Origin: Candidatus Rokuibacteriota bacterium
GTDB taxonomy: Bacteria; Methylomirabilota; Methylomirabilia; Rokubacteriales; CSP1-6
Reading direction: 5' to 3'
DNA length: 64,000 nt
Assembly: GCA_003220495.1 (NCBI GenBank)
Contig: QHSP01000038.1
Coordinates: 62,001 to 126,000, forward strand
Both the position numbers and the translations under genes were made by a program. Shown here piece by piece: positions 60,932-64,000 of the stretch; position 1 is the first letter of the stretch; each line of letters begins with the position of its first letter. Under the pieces are notes generated by a model. That model had not been told where the DNA came from and made no database searches. It saw nothing but the letters and a program-made list of their open reading frames with translations.

Positions 60932-62329
60932 GTGTCCACACCGCGGACGATGTTCGAGAAGATCTGGGCCCGGCACGTGGTGGCCGAAGGGCCGGGCGGC
61001 CACGTGCTCCTCTACATCGACCGCCACCTGCTGCACGAAGGCACGACCGCGGCGTTCGGCCGGCTCGCCCGGCGCGGGCGGCGAGTGCGTCGCCCGGACC
61101 TCAGCTTCGCGACGGCCGATCACTACCTGCTGACTTCGCCGGGCCTGCCGACGAGCGACGCCGAGACCCGCGGCATGGTCGAGGCGCTCGGGCGCCACAC
61201 CGCCGACCAGCGCATCCTCTATTTCGGCGTCGGCGACCCCCGCCGCGGCATCGTCCACGTCATCGGCCCGGAGCAGGGGCTGACGGTGCCGGGTATCACC
61301 CTCGTCTGCGGCGACTCGCACACGGCGACCCACGGGGCGTTCGGCGCGCTCGCGTTCGGGATCGGCTCGAGCGAGGTCGAGCACGTGCTGGCCACCCAGA
61401 CCTTGTGGCAGAAGAAGCCGCTGACCATGCGGATCTCGGTCGACGGTCGTCTGGGGCCCGGCGTCAACGCCAAGGACGTGATCCTGGCGATCATCGCGAA
61501 GATCGGCGCGGGCGGTGGTGTGCGCCACGCGATCGAGTACGCGGGCTCGACGATCCGGAGCATGTCGATGGACGAGCGCATGACCGTCTGCAACATGTCG
61601 ATCGAGGCCGGGGCGCGCGCTGGCATGATCGCGCCCGACAAGACGACGTTCGCCTACATCGAGGGCCGGCCGCTGGCTCCGAGCGGTGAGGCGTGGCGGA
61701 CGGCGCTCGCGGAGTGGAAGGCGCTGCCCAGCGACCCGGGCGCCGTGTTCGATCGCGAGGCGCAGCTGGCCGCGAGCGAGATCGCGCCGACCGTCACGTG
61801 GGGCACGAGCCCGCAGGACGCGCTGCCGATCAGCGCGCGCGTCCCCGACCCGGCGGCCGTCGCTGATCCCGGACGGCGCGAGAGCATGGCGCGCGCGCTC
61901 GCCTACATGGGACTCGAACCGGGTACGCCGCTCAGCGACGTCACGGTGAATCGCGTGTTCATCGGCTCGTGCACCAACAGCCGGCTCGACGACTTGCGGG
62001 CGGCGGCGCGTATCGCGAAGGGACGGCGCGCGGTGGTGCCGGCGTGGATCGTGCCGGGCTCGGGGCTGATCAAGCGCGCGGCCGAGGCGGAGGGCCTCGA
62101 CCGCGTCTTCATGGACGCGGGGTTCGAATGGCGCGAGGCGGGCTGCTCGATGTGCGTCGGGATGAACGGCGAGACGGCGGCCGCGGGCGAGCGCGTCGCG
62201 TCGACGTCGAACCGCAATTTCGAAGGCCGCCAGGGCAAGGGCGCGCGGACCCATCTGATGTCGCCCGCAATGGCGGCGGCCGCGGCCGTCACCGGGAAGC
62301 TCACCGACGTGCGGACGCTCGGCACCTAG
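60932..62329 (+). CDS. leuC: 3-isopropylmalate dehydratase large subunit (LeuC-type aconitase family)
   Basis: 465 residues, GTG start. Binds the catalytic [4Fe-4S] cluster through Cys in IGSCTNSR and the pair in [10 protein letters not shown]. Other aconitase-family signatures: [56 protein letters not shown] and [18 protein letters not shown]. With LeuD it interconverts 2- and 3-isopropylmalate in leucine synthesis, or a similar 2-alkylmalate. The neighbours (MaoC-like hydratase, FAH-family hydrolase, no leuA/leuB) raise the possibility of a related dicarboxylate isomerase such as citraconate hydratase. Confidence 0.9.
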   Translation: MSTPRTMFEKIWARHVVAEGPGGHVLLYIDRHLLHEGTTAAFGRLARRGRRVRRPDLSFATADHYLLTSPGLPTSDAETRGMVEALGRHTADQRILYFGVGDPRRGIVHVIGPEQGLTVPGITLVCGDSHTATHGAFGALAFGIGSSEVEHVLATQTLWQKKPLTMRISVDGRLGPGVNAKDVILAIIAKIGAGGGVRHAIEYAGSTIRSMSMDERMTVCNMSIEAGARAGMIAPDKTTFAYIEGRPLAPSGEAWRTALAEWKALPSDPGAVFDREAQLAASEIAPTVTWGTSPQDALPISARVPDPAAVADPGRRESMARALAYMGLEPGTPLSDVTVNRVFIGSCTNSRLDDLRAAARIAKGRRAVVPAWIVPGSGLIKRAAEAEGLDRVFMDAGFEWREAGCSMCVGMNGETAAAGERVASTSNRNFEGRQGKGARTHLMSPAMAAAAAVTGKLTDVRTLGT

Positions 62330-62330
62330 G

Positions 62331-62960
62331 ATGGAGCCGTTCACCCGCGTCACCGCCGTCGCCGTGCCGATCGATCTCCCGAACATCGACACCGATCGCG
62401 TGATTCCGGCGCGCTTCCTCCGAAAGGACCGGAGCGTGCCGGAATACTCGAGCTTCCTCTTTCACGACGTCCGTTTCACCGCCGACGGCGCGGAGCGCCC
62501 GGACTTCATCCTGAACCAGGCGCCGTACCGGGGCGCCCGGATCGTGGTCGCGGCCGAGAACTTCGGCTGCGGCTCCTCGCGCGAGGCGGCGGTGTGGGCG
62601 CTGGCGGCCAACGGATTTCGCTCGGTGATCGCGCCGAGCCTCGGCGACATCTTCCATCAGAATTGCTTCAAGAACGGCGTGCTGCCGGTGATCCTGCCGG
62701 CCGAAGCCGCCGCGGGCTTGCGGCGCCAGCTCCACGACCGGCCCGGCGCCACGCTCACGGTCGACCTCGAGACGCAGGCGGTGACGGCGCCGGACGGCGC
62801 CCAGCACCGGTTCGAGGTCGACGCATTTCGCAAGGAGATGCTGTTGACCGGCCGAGACGAGATCGGGCTGACACTCGGCTTCGAGACCAAGATCGTCGAG
62901 TTCGAGGCGCGCCACGCTCGCGAGATGGCCTGGGCCGTGCCCCCGCGCGCCAGCACCTGA
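62331..62960 (+). CDS. leuD: 3-isopropylmalate dehydratase small subunit
   Basis: 209 residues, starting 1 bp after the leuC stop. LeuD signatures: VAVPIDLPNIDTDRVIPARFLRK, IVVAAENFGCGSSREAAVWAL and FRSVIAPSLGDIFHQNCFKNGVLPV. It supplies the substrate-recognition swivel domain of the LeuCD enzyme. The substrate-discriminating loop is at about residues 25-45 (ARFLRKDRSVPEY), where homologues with other substrates vary, so the exact acid cannot be fixed by eye. Confidence 0.92.
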   Translation: MEPFTRVTAVAVPIDLPNIDTDRVIPARFLRKDRSVPEYSSFLFHDVRFTADGAERPDFILNQAPYRGARIVVAAENFGCGSSREAAVWALAANGFRSVIAPSLGDIFHQNCFKNGVLPVILPAEAAAGLRRQLHDRPGATLTVDLETQAVTAPDGAQHRFEVDAFRKEMLLTGRDEIGLTLGFETKIVEFEARHAREMAWAVPPRAST

Positions 62961-62975
62961 TTCCAGGAGGAAGCG

Positions 62976-63440
62976 ATGCCCACGCTCAAAGTCGAGTATC
63001 CCAAGGATCTGTTGAAGCTCGTCGGACGCGAGCTCGGCCCGTCGGAGTGGATGACGGTCGATCAGTCGATGATCGACAAGTTCGCCGAGGCCACCGGCGA
63101 CCACCAGTGGATCCACGTCGACGTCGAGCGGGCCAAGCGCGAGATGCCCGGTGGCAAGACGATCGCCCACGGCTATCTCACCCTGTCGCTCGTTCCGCGG
63201 ATGGCCGCCGGCCTGCTCGAGGTCACCAAGCGGACCCGCGGCATCAACTACGGCTCGAACAAGATCCGCTTCATCTCGCCCGTCCCGGCCGGCGCGCGCA
63301 TCCGGGTTCGCCAGCGCATCACCGGGGCCGAGGAAGTCGCCGGCAACGGCGTGCGCGTGAGCTCCGAGATGACGGTGGAGATCGAGGGCCAGGACAAGCC
63401 CGCCCTGGTCGGCGAGATCATCGGCGTCCGGTACGCCTGA
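62976..63440 (+). CDS. MaoC-like (hot-dog) dehydratase
   Basis: 154 residues, R-hydratase fold: KFAEATGDHQWIHVDVERAKREMPGGKTIAHGYLTLSLVPRM with the catalytic Asp/His of the hydratase 2 motif. Related to NodN and (R)-specific enoyl-CoA hydratases. It follows leuD by 15 bp with AGGAGGAAG before the ATG. It probably hydrates an enoyl thioester or unsaturated acid in the same pathway as the neighbouring isomerase and FAH-family hydrolase. Confidence 0.88.
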   Translation: MPTLKVEYPKDLLKLVGRELGPSEWMTVDQSMIDKFAEATGDHQWIHVDVERAKREMPGGKTIAHGYLTLSLVPRMAAGLLEVTKRTRGINYGSNKIRFISPVPAGARIRVRQRITGAEEVAGNGVRVSSEMTVEIEGQDKPALVGEIIGVRYA

Positions 63441-63490
63441 GCGACGTCTGGAAGGCTCGAGAGCGTGAGGCACGCCTGGAGGGATGCGAG

Positions 63491-64000
63491 ATGAAGCTCG
63501 TACGGTACGGCCGACCCGGCGCCGAGCGCCCCGGCGCGATCGGCGCCGATGGCAAGCTGCACGACATCGGACGCGTGATCAAGGACCTGACGCCCGCGGC
63601 GCTCGCACCGGCATCGCTCAAGAAGCTGCGCGCGGTGAACCTCGCGCGGCTGCCGGTGGTGCGCGGCCGCCCGCGGCTCGGCTGCCCGGTGACGGGCATG
63701 GGCAAGATGGTCTGTATCGGCCTCAACTACACCGACCACGCGGCCGAGGTCGGCATGGCGCTGCCAAGGGAGCCCACCCTTTTCATCAAGGCGCCGAGCG
63801 CGGTCTGCGGCCCCGACGATCCGATCGTGCGCCCGCGCGGCGCGGTGAAGCTCGATTACGAAGTCGAGCTCGGCGTCGTGATGGGACGCGACGCCCGCTA
63901 CGTCAGCGAGGCCGAGGCGCTTCGTTACGTCGCCGGCTATTGCCTGATCAACGACGTCTCCGAGCGCGAGTTCCAGATGGAGCACGGCGGCACGACGACC
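63491..64000 (+). CDS. fumarylacetoacetate hydrolase family protein (partial, runs off the window)
   Basis: 170 residues visible from the ATG at 63491, no stop before the edge. FAH-family landmarks: VCIGLNYTDHAAEVGMALPREPTLFIKAPSAVCGPDDPIVRPR, metal-binding KLDYEVELGVVMGRDARYV (Glu-x-Glu) and LINDVSEREFQ (Asp). Members open or decarboxylate 2-keto or ring-cleavage acids. It is the next gene after the MaoC-like hydratase (50-bp gap) and appears to be in the leuCD-maoC operon. Function within the family cannot be decided. Confidence 0.88.
   Translation, partial: MKLVRYGRPGAERPGAIGADGKLHDIGRVIKDLTPAALAPASLKKLRAVNLARLPVVRGRPRLGCPVTGMGKMVCIGLNYTDHAAEVGMALPREPTLFIKAPSAVCGPDDPIVRPRGAVKLDYEVELGVVMGRDARYVSEAEALRYVAGYCLINDVSEREFQMEHGGTTT

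Overview
This is about 64 kb of gene-dense, GC-rich DNA (by eye roughly two thirds G+C or more, strongly G/C at third codon positions). The organism is a diderm bacterium: there is a Pal lipoprotein, a TamB/Omp85 outer-membrane assembly pair, RND efflux genes and many periplasmic binding proteins. The wealth of ABC importers for small organic compounds, together with amidohydrolases and flavin or Rieske oxidoreductases, suggests a soil or subsurface heterotroph. A Rokubacteria/Methylomirabilota-like lineage would fit, but nothing here (no rRNA, no marker tree) proves it. I saw no tRNA, rRNA, CRISPR array or intact insertion sequence.

Layout. 0-6.5 kb is sensing and envelope: a partial MASE1-PAS sensor, a lipoprotein, pal, and a large histidine kinase with a periplasmic binding-protein-like sensor plus its receiver-only partner. 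6.5-10.6 kb has an eight-CXXCH multiheme cytochrome with TPRs, a frameshifted two-repeat lipoprotein and an amino-acid binding protein. 10.6-17.9 kb is an overlapping outer-membrane biogenesis operon: tamB, a seven-POTRA Omp85 protein and a SurA-like periplasmic protein. 18-30.4 kb is a long minus-strand series: phnDCE phosphonate uptake, a 2-aminoethylphosphonate-type importer, an FAD/GcvT demethylase-like enzyme, a DUF3943 protein, a Rieske oxygenase and an alpha/beta-hydrolase lipoprotein. 30.4-33 kb (plus) has an unknown anchored protein, an FAD amine/amino-acid oxidase and a RidA-family protein. At 33-34 kb sits a lone TIR-like defence-type gene.

34-40.4 kb is a BMP-family ABC importer operon with two cysteine hydrolases, one closely resembling biuret hydrolase. 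It is interrupted by a 135-bp perfect inverted-repeat element. 40.6-47.1 kb is a sugar-type ABC importer (no ATPase) followed by an MltF-like transglycosylase and an amidohydrolase. A decayed second copy of the transglycosylase lies upstream. 47-50 kb has an isocitrate-lyase-family enzyme, an S51 peptidase and a Tat-exported aldo/keto reductase.

50-56 kb is the most unusual part. An orphan sigma-54 activator and an NtrC-type two-component pair lie next to a divergent gene for a secreted peptide made of six DIQAPR repeats. The intergenic region carries a -24/-12 promoter and three 15-bp dyads. After it come two small ORFs and an alpha/beta hydrolase whose reading frame is joined to a small winged-helix ORF through a single amber codon. 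56-64 kb holds an RND pump and adaptor, then leuC, leuD, a MaoC-like hydratase and a partial FAH-family hydrolase that look like one catabolic or biosynthetic operon.

Best candidates for undescribed biology are the DIQAPR repeat peptide with its sigma-54 two-component system, the TIR protein with a putative C-terminal ligand-sensing barrel, and the biuret-hydrolase/BMP transporter operon.
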